From: an uncultured Clostridia bacterium
GTDB lineage: Bacteria > Bacillota > Clostridia > Oscillospirales > Oscillospiraceae
Assembly (NCBI GenBank): GCA_946061515.1
Contig: CAMGRL010000013.1
Span: forward strand, 1 to 50,096
Direction: 5' to 3'
DNA: 50,096 bases
Below the pieces are notes generated by a model. That model was not told the origin of the DNA and made no database searches. It was given only the letters and a program-made list of their open reading frames with translations. The translations under genes were made by a program, and so were the position numbers. Of this stretch, positions 14,272 through 22,409 are shown piece after piece (within the stretch, counting starts at the first letter, position 1; the number at the start of each line of letters is the position of its first letter).

Positions 14272-14460
14272 TTGCCTGAACCGTGGACGGGGGAGCTTAT
14301 CGGCAGGATGCATAACGCAGGGGTTACCTATGATGATTTGGCAAAGGAGATGGACTGTACCAAGTCATACATCTCCATGCTGCTGAACAGCAGGAAAAAG
14401 CCGGATGGAATACAGGAGCGCATGGAAGCGGCTTTTGAGCGGGTGCTTGCACGCAGATAA
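14272..14460 (+). CDS. Small helix-turn-helix protein
   Basis: A 62-residue protein from TTG 14272, 8 bases after AAGGAGG; a GTG at 14263 overlaps that site. GVTYDDLAKEMDCTKSYISMLLNSRKKPDGIQERM is a clear helix-turn-helix. A DNA-binding regulator, widely found in Clostridia phages. Confidence 0.78.
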   Translation: MPEPWTGELIGRMHNAGVTYDDLAKEMDCTKSYISMLLNSRKKPDGIQERMEAAFERVLARR

Positions 14461-14500
14461 AAAAATACAACGCCGGCCGTGCAGAGACCGACGCTGTATT
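14457..14500 (-). terminator. Minus-strand intrinsic terminator
   Basis: Stem AATACAGCG / CGTTGTATT with internal GC pairs, then TTTTTTTAT on the minus strand. It would end a transcript starting near 14760. Confidence 0.6.
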
Positions 14501-14668
14501 CCCGAATTTGTTTACCAGAGCATGATGCACCGGGAGGGAGTTTGCCCGTCGCCTTTTTTTACCTGGTTGGGACCAGTACAGAACAAAGCACACAACCCGG
14601 ACACACTCTGCACATGTGCTTCTATGACATGCCACTCACTTTGGCGGTAACGGTTCCGCACTGAAGCC

Positions 14669-14725
14669 CTAACGCATTGTGCCGTATGTACGGTCTGGAA
14701 CTGGCATTCTCAAAAAGTTGGCCAT
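14669..14725 (-). CDS. Candidate 18-residue peptide
   Basis: On the minus strand ACGGAGGTGGTCATC precedes ATG 14725, and the frame reads MANFLRMPVPDRTYGTMR before TAG. A promoter (TTGTAA - 17 - TATTAT, 14767-14795) lies upstream and a terminator at 14457-14500 downstream, so this is a ~300-nt transcript. The rest of the transcript (14501-14668) shows no convincing ORF. The peptide is not hydrophobic, so a type I membrane toxin is unlikely. It could be a leader peptide or a dual-function RNA. Confidence 0.38.
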   Translation of the reverse strand: MANFLRMPVPDRTYGTMR

Positions 14726-14766
14726 GATGACCACCTCCGTAAAAAGAGTGCCTAAAGGGCAAGTAC

Positions 14767-14795
14767 ATAATAACACAACTGGTTAACAATTACAA
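14767..14795 (-). promoter_or_regulatory. Minus-strand promoter for the small-peptide transcript
   Basis: TTGTAA (14790-14795) - 17 bases - TATTAT (14767-14772) on the minus strand. Confidence 0.5.
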
Positions 14796-14882
14796 CTAAT
14801 TTGGCAAAAAGCAAGAAAAAGAAAGGGTGCGGCTGACAGAAATATCGGAAAAAGATGAAAGGGAAGGCAGGGATTATGAACA

Positions 14883-15740
14883 ATGACTGAATCTGAAATC
14901 CTTTCTGCGGTTTTCCGCAGGAAAGGGAGAATCATGTATCTGGAGCTGATGAACAACGGGCTTTTAGACGAAAAGCCCGACGGGGTCAGCGACAAGCGGA
15001 AGATCCGGGCGCTGATAAACGAAGGATATCTCGCCGGGGGCACAAGCGGCGGAGGATGGATCCGCATGACCCCAAAGGGTTACGCACGGATGATGGAGCT
15101 GGAGGTACAGGAGCAGAATCGCAGTACAGCGGTGAAGCCGAAGCCGCGCATGAAGCTGATGCAGCGCATGAAGAACAGCAAACTGATTCGGGCAATAAAA
15201 GACTTCGTTGCCTCACGAAAAGAGAAACGGCTTTTGGTTTCCTCCTGGCGTCAGGCCTCAGAGGACGACCGTGAAGTGGTTGTTGCGGCCCTTCGCAAGT
15301 ATGGTATGCGTTATCAGAAAGGAGAAGAGAGGATGACACCGATCAACGAGGAGCTGCTGCCGAAGGATGCGCGGCTGCTGCCGAAAGAAGGGGAAGAGCA
15401 GGCCACGCTGTTCAGCTGGGCCAGGATGCAGAGCTGGCGCTGGCCGGAGCTGGCGCTGATGTTCCATGTGCCCAACGGCGGCAAAAGGAACAAGAAAGAG
15501 GCCGGGCGGTTCAAGGCCGAGGGCGTGAAGAGCGGCGTGCCGGACATTATGCTGCCGGTGGCCCGGGGCGGATACCACGGGCTGTTCATTGAGCTGAAGA
15601 GGCTCAAGGGCGGCCGGGTGGAAAAGGAGCAGCTGGAATGGCACGACAAGCTGAGGGCGCAGGGCTATCTGGTTGTGGTATGCCGGGGCTGGCAGGCGGC
15701 AGCGCAGGAGATCGCCGGGTATCTGGAAACGGCACAATAA
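14883..15740 (+). CDS. Mosaic protein: winged-helix-like, repressor-tail copy and VRR-NUC nuclease
   Basis: A 285-residue frame of three parts. Residues 1-75 are a paralogue of the N-terminus of the minus-strand gene at 13299 (MTESEILSAV ... SDKRKIRALINEGYLAG). Residues ~117-145 (LVSSWRQASEDDREVVVAALRKYGMRYQ) copy the C-terminal tail of the CI-like repressor. Residues ~151-285 are a VRR-NUC domain (FHVPNGGKRNKKEAGRFKAEGVKSGVPDIML ... LFIELKR), with the PD-(D/E)xK-type catalytic D, E and K visible. ATG 15333 with AAAGGAGA upstream is a likely internal start that would yield a normal 135-residue phage VRR-NUC. The long form looks like a fusion made by recombination. Confidence 0.75.
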   Translation: MTESEILSAVFRRKGRIMYLELMNNGLLDEKPDGVSDKRKIRALINEGYLAGGTSGGGWIRMTPKGYARMMELEVQEQNRSTAVKPKPRMKLMQRMKNSKLIRAIKDFVASRKEKRLLVSSWRQASEDDREVVVAALRKYGMRYQKGEERMTPINEELLPKDARLLPKEGEEQATLFSWARMQSWRWPELALMFHVPNGGKRNKKEAGRFKAEGVKSGVPDIMLPVARGGYHGLFIELKRLKGGRVEKEQLEWHDKLRAQGYLVVVCRGWQAAAQEIAGYLETAQ

Positions 15741-15751
15741 AGCTGGATGGG

Positions 15752-15980
15752 ACTACCCCTCAGTCGCCTGCGGCGGAGCGGGCGACCGCAAGGGTCGCCC
15801 CTACGGCCCTGACAAGGGGAGCCTGCCCATACCGGAGCTGCGGGCCACCTTCCCTTCAAGGGGAAGGCTTTGCGGGCGGCCACACAGGGCCGCCCCTACG
15901 GGGAGGGAACTACCCCTCAGTCGCCTGCGGCGGAGCGGGCGACCGCAAGGGTCGCCCCTACGGCCCTGACAAGGGGAGCC
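15752..15980 (+). repeat. Two 72-bp hairpin repeats plus linker
   Basis: Units at 15752-15823 and 15909-15980. The linker between them holds CTTCCC/GGGAAG and GGGCGGCC/GGCCGCCC hairpins. Both units contain GGGCGACC-GCAAG-GGTCGCCC. Nothing else is seen in 15741-16048, so this spacer is entirely repeat. Confidence 0.92.
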
Positions 15981-16063
15981 ATTTCGCGGTTCAGATGACT
16001 GCATATTTTTTGCCCGAATAGAGACAAGCCGGGGCGGAATAGAGAAAGAAGGAGGTGATTGTT

Positions 16064-16297
16064 ATGGCAGGCGGAAAGAGAGCCTATAAACCCAGGAAAA
16101 GCGATCTGAGCTTTGTGTGCTATGTGCTGATCGACGGTCAGACTATTCCGGTGGAGGAGCTGACCGTCGATCAGCGCCAACGCTGGCAGCAGGGCATGAG
16201 CCGCCGCCTGTCGGAAAACATGAGTTTTTACTACGCGGAGCATCCGGAGGAATACATAGCACTCTGCAACTCTTTGGAGGGAAAGGAGAACGCATGA
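16064..16297 (+). CDS. Hypothetical phage protein
   Basis: A 77-residue protein from ATG 16064, 8 bases after AAGGAGG. KSDLSFVCYVLIDGQTIPVEELTVDQRQRWQQGMSRRLSENMSFYY is typical of small conserved clostridial phage proteins. No domain recognised. Its stop overlaps the next start (ATGA). Confidence 0.75.
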   Translation: MAGGKRAYKPRKSDLSFVCYVLIDGQTIPVEELTVDQRQRWQQGMSRRLSENMSFYYAEHPEEYIALCNSLEGKENA

Positions 16298-16461
16298 CAA
16301 AACAGTGGATCATCACGGTCAAAAAGCGCAGCGGCGAGCGGGTACAGCTGGACACGCCGTACCGCAAGCAGGGCGAGGCGCTGGCCGTGGCGGCGCTTTT
16401 AAATGACGCCCATCCGGAGATGGACGCCAAAGTTGAAGAATACAAGGAGGAAAAGAAATGA
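16294..16461 (+). CDS. Small hypothetical phage protein
   Basis: A 55-residue protein overlapping its neighbours by ATGA on both sides, with AAAGGAG upstream. The sequence is charged, beginning MTKQWIITVKKRSGERV. No family recognised. Confidence 0.65.
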   Translation: MTKQWIITVKKRSGERVQLDTPYRKQGEALAVAALLNDAHPEMDAKVEEYKEEKK

Positions 16462-16661
16462 GCAGCGCAGCAAATCACAGGAAAAGGAGCCACCGCAGCC
16501 AGAGGATGCATTATAAGGCGGCGGGGACAAAACGGCGGCAGGTGGCCGCCAACAGCTTCCACCAGCGGCCGGTCTGGATGGACGTGCTCAAAGGCCTGTT
16601 CCGCCGGGGCGGACGGGAGCCCGTGAAGACCGTGATGGGGGAGGTAATGGAAAATGGCTGA
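16458..16661 (+). CDS. Small basic hypothetical protein
   Basis: A 67-residue, strongly basic protein (HRKRSHRSQRMHYK, TKRRQVAAN) with AAGGAGGAAA before the ATG. It overlaps both neighbours, so it belongs to one translationally coupled operon. The charge suggests nucleic acid binding; this is inference. Confidence 0.62.
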   Translation: MSSAANHRKRSHRSQRMHYKAAGTKRRQVAANSFHQRPVWMDVLKGLFRRGGREPVKTVMGEVMENG

Positions 16662-16989
16662 TATCCCCAGACTGACGCTGAAAAAAGCAAAACAGCTCGC
16701 GATGCAGGAGTTTGGCACCGCGAAGGGGCTGGAACCGGAATCAGGTTATCCAGCAGGATTCTTCGCCATGGAGATAGGAAATCTGGCAATCCAGGTTCGG
16801 CCGTACTATTACGGACTCGGCAGAGAACTCATTGAAATCGTAGTCAGGATGAAAGGCGGGATTGGCGCGATCCGGCAGCTCCACGACCCGGAAACGCTGG
16901 AAGAAAATTTCGAAGCAGAGGAGCAGCATCGAGAGGAAGAGCGCAGAGAGATGCTGGAAAAAATCCTGGAGGGAGAAAGCGATGTTTAA
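16654..16989 (+). CDS. Hypothetical phage protein
   Basis: A 111-residue protein with GGGGGAGG upstream of the ATG. It has a beta-rich middle (GFFAMEIGNLAIQVRPYYYGLGRELIEIVVRM) and a highly acidic C-terminal coiled helix. No family recognised. Confidence 0.65.
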   Translation: MADIPRLTLKKAKQLAMQEFGTAKGLEPESGYPAGFFAMEIGNLAIQVRPYYYGLGRELIEIVVRMKGGIGAIRQLHDPETLEENFEAEEQHREEERREMLEKILEGESDV

Positions 16990-17125
16990 GAAAATACTGA
17001 TCGGCGCGGCGCTGGTGGTGCTGATGTTCACCAAGTCGGAGCCGCTGGCCCTCTGTATTCTGGATGTTCTGCTGGGATGGTTCGCCCTGTGGCTGGTTGT
17101 CCAGGCCGGGAAGGGGGACGTGTGA
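16982..17125 (+). CDS. Small membrane protein
   Basis: A 47-residue protein from ATG 16982 with GGAGG nearby. Two short hydrophobic stretches (ILIGAALVVLMF and LALCILDVLLGWFALWLVV) predict an integral membrane peptide. It overlaps the previous stop and the next start. Function unknown. Confidence 0.58.
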   Translation: MFKKILIGAALVVLMFTKSEPLALCILDVLLGWFALWLVVQAGKGDV

Positions 17126-17670
17126 TGGGTATACCTTATGAGCCCTGCCCGTATAAAGACTGCCGGTACCACCGGGAGGGGGAGAGCTTCCATCTGGGAA
17201 ACTGCCGGTATCTGGAGATGACCGGACAGAGTAGGATCCTGGGCCTTACGTTGGAGCAGGCCATGGACAAGGCAAACTGTTCAAGGTATGAGCCACGGAG
17301 CGGGAAGGCAAAACCTGTACGGCGCTCGCCGGTACGGATGGACCATACCAATGCACGGATCCGGGAGCTGTACGATCAGGGCTGGTACGACAAGAAGATC
17401 GCCGAGAAGCTTGGGATATCAAAGAATCGGATCATCTGCTACCGGAAAAGAAACAAGCTGCCGGCAAACAAGGAGCCTGCGAAAACCAGATACGATTGGG
17501 ATAAAGGCATGGAGTTGTATCGCAAAGGGCTGAACGATGTTGAGATCGCGAAGGAATTAAACTGCTCGAATCAAACGGTATGGAACTGGAGACAGCGGAA
17601 GGAGCTGCCGGCGAATGCCGGGAGATTCGGCCGGGATTGCAGTTTACAGGAGGGCAACGATGGAGTATAA
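17125..17670 (+). CDS. Protein with tandem helix-turn-helix units and N-terminal Cys cluster
   Basis: A 181-residue protein from ATG 17125. The N-terminal CPYKDCRYHREGESFHLGNC is a Cys/His cluster likely to bind zinc. Two related helix-turn-helix units follow: IRELYDQGWYDKKIAEKLGISKNRIICYRKRNKLPAN and GMELYRKGLNDVEIAKELNCSNQTVWNWRQRKELPAN. Probably a DNA-binding early regulator. Confidence 0.78.
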   Translation: MGIPYEPCPYKDCRYHREGESFHLGNCRYLEMTGQSRILGLTLEQAMDKANCSRYEPRSGKAKPVRRSPVRMDHTNARIRELYDQGWYDKKIAEKLGISKNRIICYRKRNKLPANKEPAKTRYDWDKGMELYRKGLNDVEIAKELNCSNQTVWNWRQRKELPANAGRFGRDCSLQEGNDGV

Positions 17671-17842
17671 GATCTGCCCCAAGGGCTGCTATGTGGTCCA
17701 ATCGTGGCCACGGGGCCTGAAGGCGCCGCGATGCGCCAACGCAGAGTACGGCCGGCCGGGACGGGTGCTGGACAACCCGTCAAAGTCAAATGATTTCCAC
17801 CGGGTGATCAGGCCGGCCTGGTGCAGGAGGAAGGATGCTTGA
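17660..17842 (+). CDS. Small Cys-containing protein
   Basis: A 60-residue protein from ATG 17660 after GGAGGGC. It contains CPKGC and two later Cys residues (ARC, AWC), so it may bind a metal. It ends just before a dispersed repeat. Confidence 0.5.
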   Translation: MEYKICPKGCYVVQSWPRGLKAPRCANAEYGRPGRVLDNPSKSNDFHRVIRPAWCRRKDA

Positions 17843-17847
17843 TGCGT

Positions 17848-17918
17848 ACTACCGCTCAGCCGCCTACGGCGGAGCGGGCGACCGCAAGGGTCGCCCCTAC
17901 GGCCCTGACAAGGGGACC
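17848..17918 (+). repeat. Dispersed hairpin repeat
   Basis: One copy (71 bases) with the central GGGCGACC-GCAAG-GGTCGCCC hairpin and slightly diverged left end (ACTACCGCTCAG). It lies between the small Cys protein and PcfK. An open frame runs through it but lacks a start of its own. Confidence 0.85.
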
Positions 17919-18022
17919 AATAGAAAAGCCGCATCGGTGGTGGCACACCGATACGGCAGGTGAAAAAGGACTATGTCGCTGCGGTCATTATACCACGGCG
18001 GAGACGAAAAAGGAAGAGGGCT

Positions 18023-18400
18023 ATGGAATTTTTCAACGAAGCAAAGGAAAAGCTGGACCGGGAATTGAAGTCCGGCTCTTTCGATAAGTATGGTAACGCC
18101 ATGAAAGGCGAGGTACATAAGGCACTGCTGGACTTCTGCCGGCAGGACAAGGAGTTTGCCCAGGCGGTAGCCCAGGGCGGGAGCTTTGCCGACTGCATGA
18201 AGGCCGTGAGCAAATGCGTTACCGGCGGCAGTATCAGCGACATACAGGCCTTTGGCGCGGCGGTGAAGTTCTACTTCCCGGGAGCGGGAATTGACGTGAA
18301 GATGAGCATAAATCTGTGTGCCGAGGTGGAAAAGCAGGCAGAGAGCCAAGAGACTGGCAGCGACAAGGGACTGATCCTGGATCTGAGCGCGTTTTTGTGA
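18023..18400 (+). CDS. PcfK-like protein
   Basis: A 125-residue protein from ATG 18023 with GGAAGAGG upstream. It matches the PcfK-like family (FNEAKEKLDRELKSG ... VHKALLDFCRQDKEFAQAV ... DIQAFGAAVKFYFPGAGIDVKMSI). PcfK and PcfJ are neighbours in conjugative plasmids such as pCF10 and in many Firmicutes phages. The role is unknown; the constant pairing suggests they act together. Confidence 0.82.
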   Translation: MEFFNEAKEKLDRELKSGSFDKYGNAMKGEVHKALLDFCRQDKEFAQAVAQGGSFADCMKAVSKCVTGGSISDIQAFGAAVKFYFPGAGIDVKMSINLCAEVEKQAESQETGSDKGLILDLSAFL

Positions 18401-18408
18401 GGCCGGCT

Positions 18409-20115
18409 ATGGGATATTACGAAAACATCAGAGAGACCAGTCAAAAGGAGCTGGACGATTTCCCGCCGATCGACGTGGAAAAATGCACTGAGGAAACGAA
18501 CAGGCTTTTTAAGCCCTACGTTTTCATGAAAAAGCAGAGCTGGGAGATGGAGTTATGGACAAGCTGCTGTATGCAGCACCGGATGGAGGACCGATACCCG
18601 CGAACCGTTGACGAGAGAAACGCTTTCCTCCTGTACGGCAGCCACAACGATGAAATCAGATGTCCCTACTGCGGCAGACCGGCCACACTGAAAGAGGTAT
18701 GCAGACTGGGCAGACGGAAGAAAATAGAGGAATACCATCCGGTAATCTTCCTCAGCGCCAAGGACGGGGATCTCTTCGCCCGGGCCTACTGGGCACGAAA
18801 GAACTATCAGAGGGAGCTTGACGCGCCGCCGCTGTTTATGCTGTCGGCAGCGTACCGCTTCGGCGACGGATTCGCGGAGATCATCGAGGAAGAGCTATAC
18901 AGCGGAGGGAAATTGTTTACACGCCGGCTGGAAGGGAACCTGGACCCTGTACACCGGGTGATCCATGAGCCGTTTACAGAGGGCAGCGGAATGATGTGGC
19001 ACCATGTTGGATACCAGCTGTTCGGACAGGAGGCCATAGTTGAAAGCCGGTTTCGGTATTGCCGGTATGCGGATTACAGGGATAAAAAAGGCGATCTCCA
19101 CTATGACACGATGAAATACTTCGCGGCCTGCGCCTTGTATCCGAGGCAGATCGAAATGCTGATGAAGGGCGGGTTTACCGGTCTTGTTGAGGATCTGGTA
19201 AGCGGAAGAAGGAAAAACAGCAGGATCATTACATGGGGCGAAAACGACCCGTGCAAAGCCTTCAGGCTGGACCGGCAGGAGCTGAAAGCGTACATGGCTC
19301 TGCAGGATTATCCGCGAAAGACCGATCTGATCTATCAATACCGACGGCTGAAGCAGGCCGGCATGCCCACCGGCTTTGCAGAGCTGGATGAGATTCACGA
19401 GGCGCTGAGTTACGAGACAGACAGTTTTGTCAGCGAGTGCAAAAAGCGAAAAATCAAGCCCATGCGGCTGCTGCGATACCTGAAGAAATTCACCGGGCCG
19501 CGCTGCTACGGCGGGTATTTTGATGTTCTCAACGCATGGACACTGTGGCGCGACACGATCAACATGTGCGGGGCGCTGGGCTATGACACAAGGGATGAGG
19601 CCGTCCTTTTTCCCAGAGAGCTTGAACTGAAGCACGATGAAGCTGCAAGAGAGCAGAACCTGAAGCTGGAGCGGGAGCAGGCGGAAAAGGACGCTCAGCT
19701 TAGGAAGGAACAGCAGGAGGGACTGGAACGCCGAAGAAAAAAATACAATTTTGAGCTGGGTGGATATTTCATCCGCATTGCGGAAGACAGCGACGAGATC
19801 ATCCGCGAGGGGAAAACGCTGCAGCACTGTGTGGGAGGCTACGCCGAGCGGCATATGAAGGGCAGCACCACCATCCTCTTCCTGCGCCGGTGTGAGACGC
19901 CGGGAGCGAGCCTGTACACCATTGAAATGATGGGCGACAGACTGGTACAGATCCACGGATATAAAAACGAGCGGGACGGCGCGGCAAATCCCAGAACGAA
20001 GATGGCATGGATGCTGGATCCATGGCTGGATTGGATTGAAAGAGGCAGCCCGCGGAAAAAAGACGGCAGTCCGAAGATGCGGAAAACAAAGATTAAGGAG
20101 GCTAAAACAGCATGA
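18409..20115 (+). CDS. PcfJ-like protein
   Basis: A 568-residue protein from ATG 18409, just after PcfK. The C-terminal part carries the family signature EGKTLQHCVGGYAERHMKGST near residue 467 and LYTIEMMGDRLVQIHGYKN. The N-terminal part has a Cys pair (CPYCGRPA, near 86) that may form half a zinc site. Central helices include a long charged coiled coil (ELKHDEAAREQNLKLEREQ). The family is widespread on phages and conjugative elements with no settled function. Its stop overlaps the next start. Confidence 0.87.
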   Translation: MGYYENIRETSQKELDDFPPIDVEKCTEETNRLFKPYVFMKKQSWEMELWTSCCMQHRMEDRYPRTVDERNAFLLYGSHNDEIRCPYCGRPATLKEVCRLGRRKKIEEYHPVIFLSAKDGDLFARAYWARKNYQRELDAPPLFMLSAAYRFGDGFAEIIEEELYSGGKLFTRRLEGNLDPVHRVIHEPFTEGSGMMWHHVGYQLFGQEAIVESRFRYCRYADYRDKKGDLHYDTMKYFAACALYPRQIEMLMKGGFTGLVEDLVSGRRKNSRIITWGENDPCKAFRLDRQELKAYMALQDYPRKTDLIYQYRRLKQAGMPTGFAELDEIHEALSYETDSFVSECKKRKIKPMRLLRYLKKFTGPRCYGGYFDVLNAWTLWRDTINMCGALGYDTRDEAVLFPRELELKHDEAAREQNLKLEREQAEKDAQLRKEQQEGLERRRKKYNFELGGYFIRIAEDSDEIIREGKTLQHCVGGYAERHMKGSTTILFLRRCETPGASLYTIEMMGDRLVQIHGYKNERDGAANPRTKMAWMLDPWLDWIERGSPRKKDGSPKMRKTKIKEAKTA

Positions 20116-21161
20116 ACGAAATGGAGATCCGGCGGACGCCGGAAGTTGTGGGGGCGGAGATCCGCAGCCTGACCACGCAGGCCAAGTGCATCACCCTCTG
20201 GTACGGGATTGAGATCGGCCGGAGGCTGTGCGAGGCAAAGGAACTGGTAGAGCACGGAGAATGGCTCAATTTTCTGGAGCGGGAGACGGAGTTTTCACAG
20301 CCTTCCGCCAGCCGCTTCATGCGGCTCTATAACGAATACGGCGCTGATCAGGGGAGCCTTTTCGGGGCTGAATCAAAGTATTCAACGTTGAATAATTTGA
20401 GTATTTCCAATGCTTTGCGGCTTTTGGAGCTGCCGGAAAACGAGCGGGAAGAGTTCGCCCGGGAGCACGATGCGGAGCATATTTCCAGCCGGGAACTGGA
20501 GCGGCTGATAAAAGAAAAGAAGGAGGCAGAACGACAGCTGCAGGACGCGGAGGAAGGCCATGCGCTGGCCGTAGCGGAGCTGCAGACGCAGCTGGACGCC
20601 GCCAAAGAGAGGGCAAAAGAAGCAGAGCATGAGGCCTCGCAGGCCAAAAAACGTGCGGCAGAAGCCGCGGCCCCCTTTGAGGAGCGTATCCGGGAGCTGG
20701 AACAGGAAAACAAGGAGCTGTCCGAGCGGCCGGTAGAGGTGGCCGTCCAGGTGGATGAAAAGGCGGTCCAGGAGGCCGCCACCCTCGCCAGAGCAAAGTC
20801 TGACGCCGAGTGGACAGAAAAGTTTGCAGCGCTGCAAAATCAGGATGCAGCCAAGGAGCGCAGGATCGGCGGGCTGGAAAAGCAGCTGGAAGAGGCAAAG
20901 GCGAAGATGAAGGCTGCGGAGGAGCGGGCCGCAGAGGACGCCGGCCCCTACAAGGAAGAGGTGGAGCGGCTGAAAAAGCAGCTTGCCCTCAGCAACGCGG
21001 AGGTCGCGGTTTTCAACATACACTTCGCCGCTGTGCAGGAGAGCTTCAACAAGCTGCTGGACTCTCTGGAGAAGGTAAAGGTCACAGACGCAGGGACCGC
21101 CGGAAAGCTGGAAAAGGCCCTGCGGGCCGTTCTGGGGCAGTTTGAAGGGAGGCTGAATTGA
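20112..21161 (+). CDS. DUF3102 coiled-coil protein
   Basis: A 349-residue protein overlapping PcfJ by ATGA. Residues ~8-110 match DUF3102 (LTTQAKCITLWYGIEIGRRLCEAKELVEHGEWLNFLE ... SQPSASRFMRLYNEYG), which resembles ParB/KorB-like helical DNA-binding domains. Residues ~130-310 are an almost continuous Ala/Glu-rich coiled coil. Likely a phage DNA-associated or replication accessory protein. Confidence 0.85.
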   Translation: MNEMEIRRTPEVVGAEIRSLTTQAKCITLWYGIEIGRRLCEAKELVEHGEWLNFLERETEFSQPSASRFMRLYNEYGADQGSLFGAESKYSTLNNLSISNALRLLELPENEREEFAREHDAEHISSRELERLIKEKKEAERQLQDAEEGHALAVAELQTQLDAAKERAKEAEHEASQAKKRAAEAAAPFEERIRELEQENKELSERPVEVAVQVDEKAVQEAATLARAKSDAEWTEKFAALQNQDAAKERRIGGLEKQLEEAKAKMKAAEERAAEDAGPYKEEVERLKKQLALSNAEVAVFNIHFAAVQESFNKLLDSLEKVKVTDAGTAGKLEKALRAVLGQFEGRLN

Positions 21162-21614
21162 ATGTTTTTTACCACAAAGCGTAAGCTCGTGGCGGCCAAT
21201 GAGCAGTTGCGGGCGAAGATCCGAAGCCTGGAGCAGCAGCTGAGCACTGCCAATGTGCTCCTGATTAAGCAAAGGCGGTTGCTGGAGCGCAGCGATAAGG
21301 AGATCGATGCCCTGTCTCAGACCATAGACGGGATGGAGACGGACCTGAACAATAAGAAAAGGTACATAAAGGTCTCTGACCAGCAGCGAAAGCAGATTTC
21401 CCAGCGGGAGCGGGAGCTGCGGGTCAAATATGAGAAGCTGGCGGAGGACATGCGGCGGATCGAGCGAGACGGCCTCTGCTGCGTCTGTACCATCGGCGCA
21501 TCACCGGAGGCCTGCGGGTGTACCTGCTGCTTTGAATACGACGGAGAGCTTCCGGACGACCGGGAGGGAAGCTCATCCTGTCAGGATGAGCCCTCCAAAT
21601 ATGTCAAGGTTTGA
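21162..21614 (+). CDS. Coiled-coil protein with Cys-rich tail
   Basis: A 150-residue protein starting directly after the previous stop. Residues 5-105 are coiled coil. A Cys-rich segment CCVCTIGASPEACGCTCC follows, probably metal binding. Function unknown. Confidence 0.68.
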   Translation: MFFTTKRKLVAANEQLRAKIRSLEQQLSTANVLLIKQRRLLERSDKEIDALSQTIDGMETDLNNKKRYIKVSDQQRKQISQRERELRVKYEKLAEDMRRIERDGLCCVCTIGASPEACGCTCCFEYDGELPDDREGSSSCQDEPSKYVKV

Positions 21615-21625
21615 AGGGATGAACA

Positions 21626-21910
21626 ATGAAGGAGTTAAAGACATGCCCGTTTTGCGGAGGGTATGCAATCATGCACAAGGCAGAGTACCCTTCAGAATGC
21701 GTTCAGTTTAAAAAGGAAATCCCTAAAGGTGCCAGGATTATTCGTTCTGTTAAATACCCATCAGGCAAGATTTATTTTGAATTTAGAGTTCAGGCATTCA
21801 TCCCGCAGTGCAGTGACTCAAAATGCCTAGGAAGAAGCAGAAAGATGTTTAAAACCGAAGAAGAAGCAATCGAAACTTGGAATAGGAGGGATGGAATTGC
21901 GACCGATTGA
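21626..21910 (+). CDS. Lar-like restriction alleviation zinc-finger protein
   Basis: A 94-residue protein starting MKELKTCPFCGGYA and ending KTEEEAIETWNRRDG. This is the pattern of Lar-family proteins, in which a zinc ribbon is followed by the EAI..WN.R block. The second Cys pair is CSDSKCLG. Lar of Rac prophage modulates type I restriction; for most phage homologues this role is only inferred. AT-richer than its neighbours. Confidence 0.78.
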   Translation: MKELKTCPFCGGYAIMHKAEYPSECVQFKKEIPKGARIIRSVKYPSGKIYFEFRVQAFIPQCSDSKCLGRSRKMFKTEEEAIETWNRRDGIATD

Positions 21911-21965
21911 CGCAGACTTGCTCAGTGAAGAGATAGCGAGCTTGCAGATCCGTATGATGGTATGA
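21897..21965 (+). CDS. Short RPIDAD peptide
   Basis: A frame from TTG 21897 (7 bases after AGGAGG) reading RPIDADLLSEEIASLQIRMMV, stop at 21963-21965 overlapping the next ATG. Phage proteins often open with RPIDADAL, so this looks like a short or truncated member of that group. Confidence 0.42.
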   Translation: MRPIDADLLSEEIASLQIRMMV

Positions 21966-22204
21966 CAGCGGACGATTTTCAAGATGCTTGTGGAGAATTT
22001 TGCCGAATGTTTATTTGCCCCGACTGCGATAAATGGGACAAAGAGGCTCGCGAAGTAGGACCGGAGTGTGAAGACAGTTTTTGTATTGACAAAATCTTTG
22101 ATTTTCTGCAAACACACGATTTTAAGCGAGTTCCTAATAAGCACGGATATTATGGTGTCTGGAAATGCTTTCCGAAGGAGGGAACACCAAATGAGCGTAA
22201 GTGA
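21962..22204 (+). CDS. Cys-rich hypothetical protein
   Basis: An 80-residue protein whose ATG overlaps the stop of the short peptide. Seven Cys residues include C-x3-C (CGEFC), C-x2-C (CPDC) and single Cys residues further on, suggesting a metal site. It overlaps the next gene by 14 bases. Confidence 0.58.
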   Translation: MTADDFQDACGEFCRMFICPDCDKWDKEAREVGPECEDSFCIDKIFDFLQTHDFKRVPNKHGYYGVWKCFPKEGTPNERK

Positions 22205-22409
22205 GAAAACTACAGTGGACTATCGGACTACAGCAGACTATCGGAATGTAATTGAGCAACGAGCAGAGAAAATGAGATGGAACGATGATGGTTCGTGCCC
22301 GGTATGCGGCGAGTATGACAATAGAGATCCGTTCGGATCTAAGTTTTGCCCCAACTGTGGGGCGAAGATGGAACAGGAGGAAGACCATGGTAATCAAACA
22401 GATATCTAA
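22191..22409 (+). CDS. Zinc-ribbon protein
   Basis: A 72-residue protein from ATG 22191 after GAAGGAGGGAA. The C-terminal half has CPVCGEYDNRDPFGSKFCPNCG, a typical treble-clef/zinc-ribbon pattern of small phage proteins. The N-terminus contains repeated TTVDYRTTADYR. Function unknown. Confidence 0.66.
   Translation: MSVSEKTTVDYRTTADYRNVIEQRAEKMRWNDDGSCPVCGEYDNRDPFGSKFCPNCGAKMEQEEDHGNQTDI

Noticed and set aside
17821-18087. 88-residue ORF running through the repeat at 17848
   Set aside because: It is open mainly because the repeat has no stop in that frame; it lacks its own ribosome binding site and overlaps the PcfK start.
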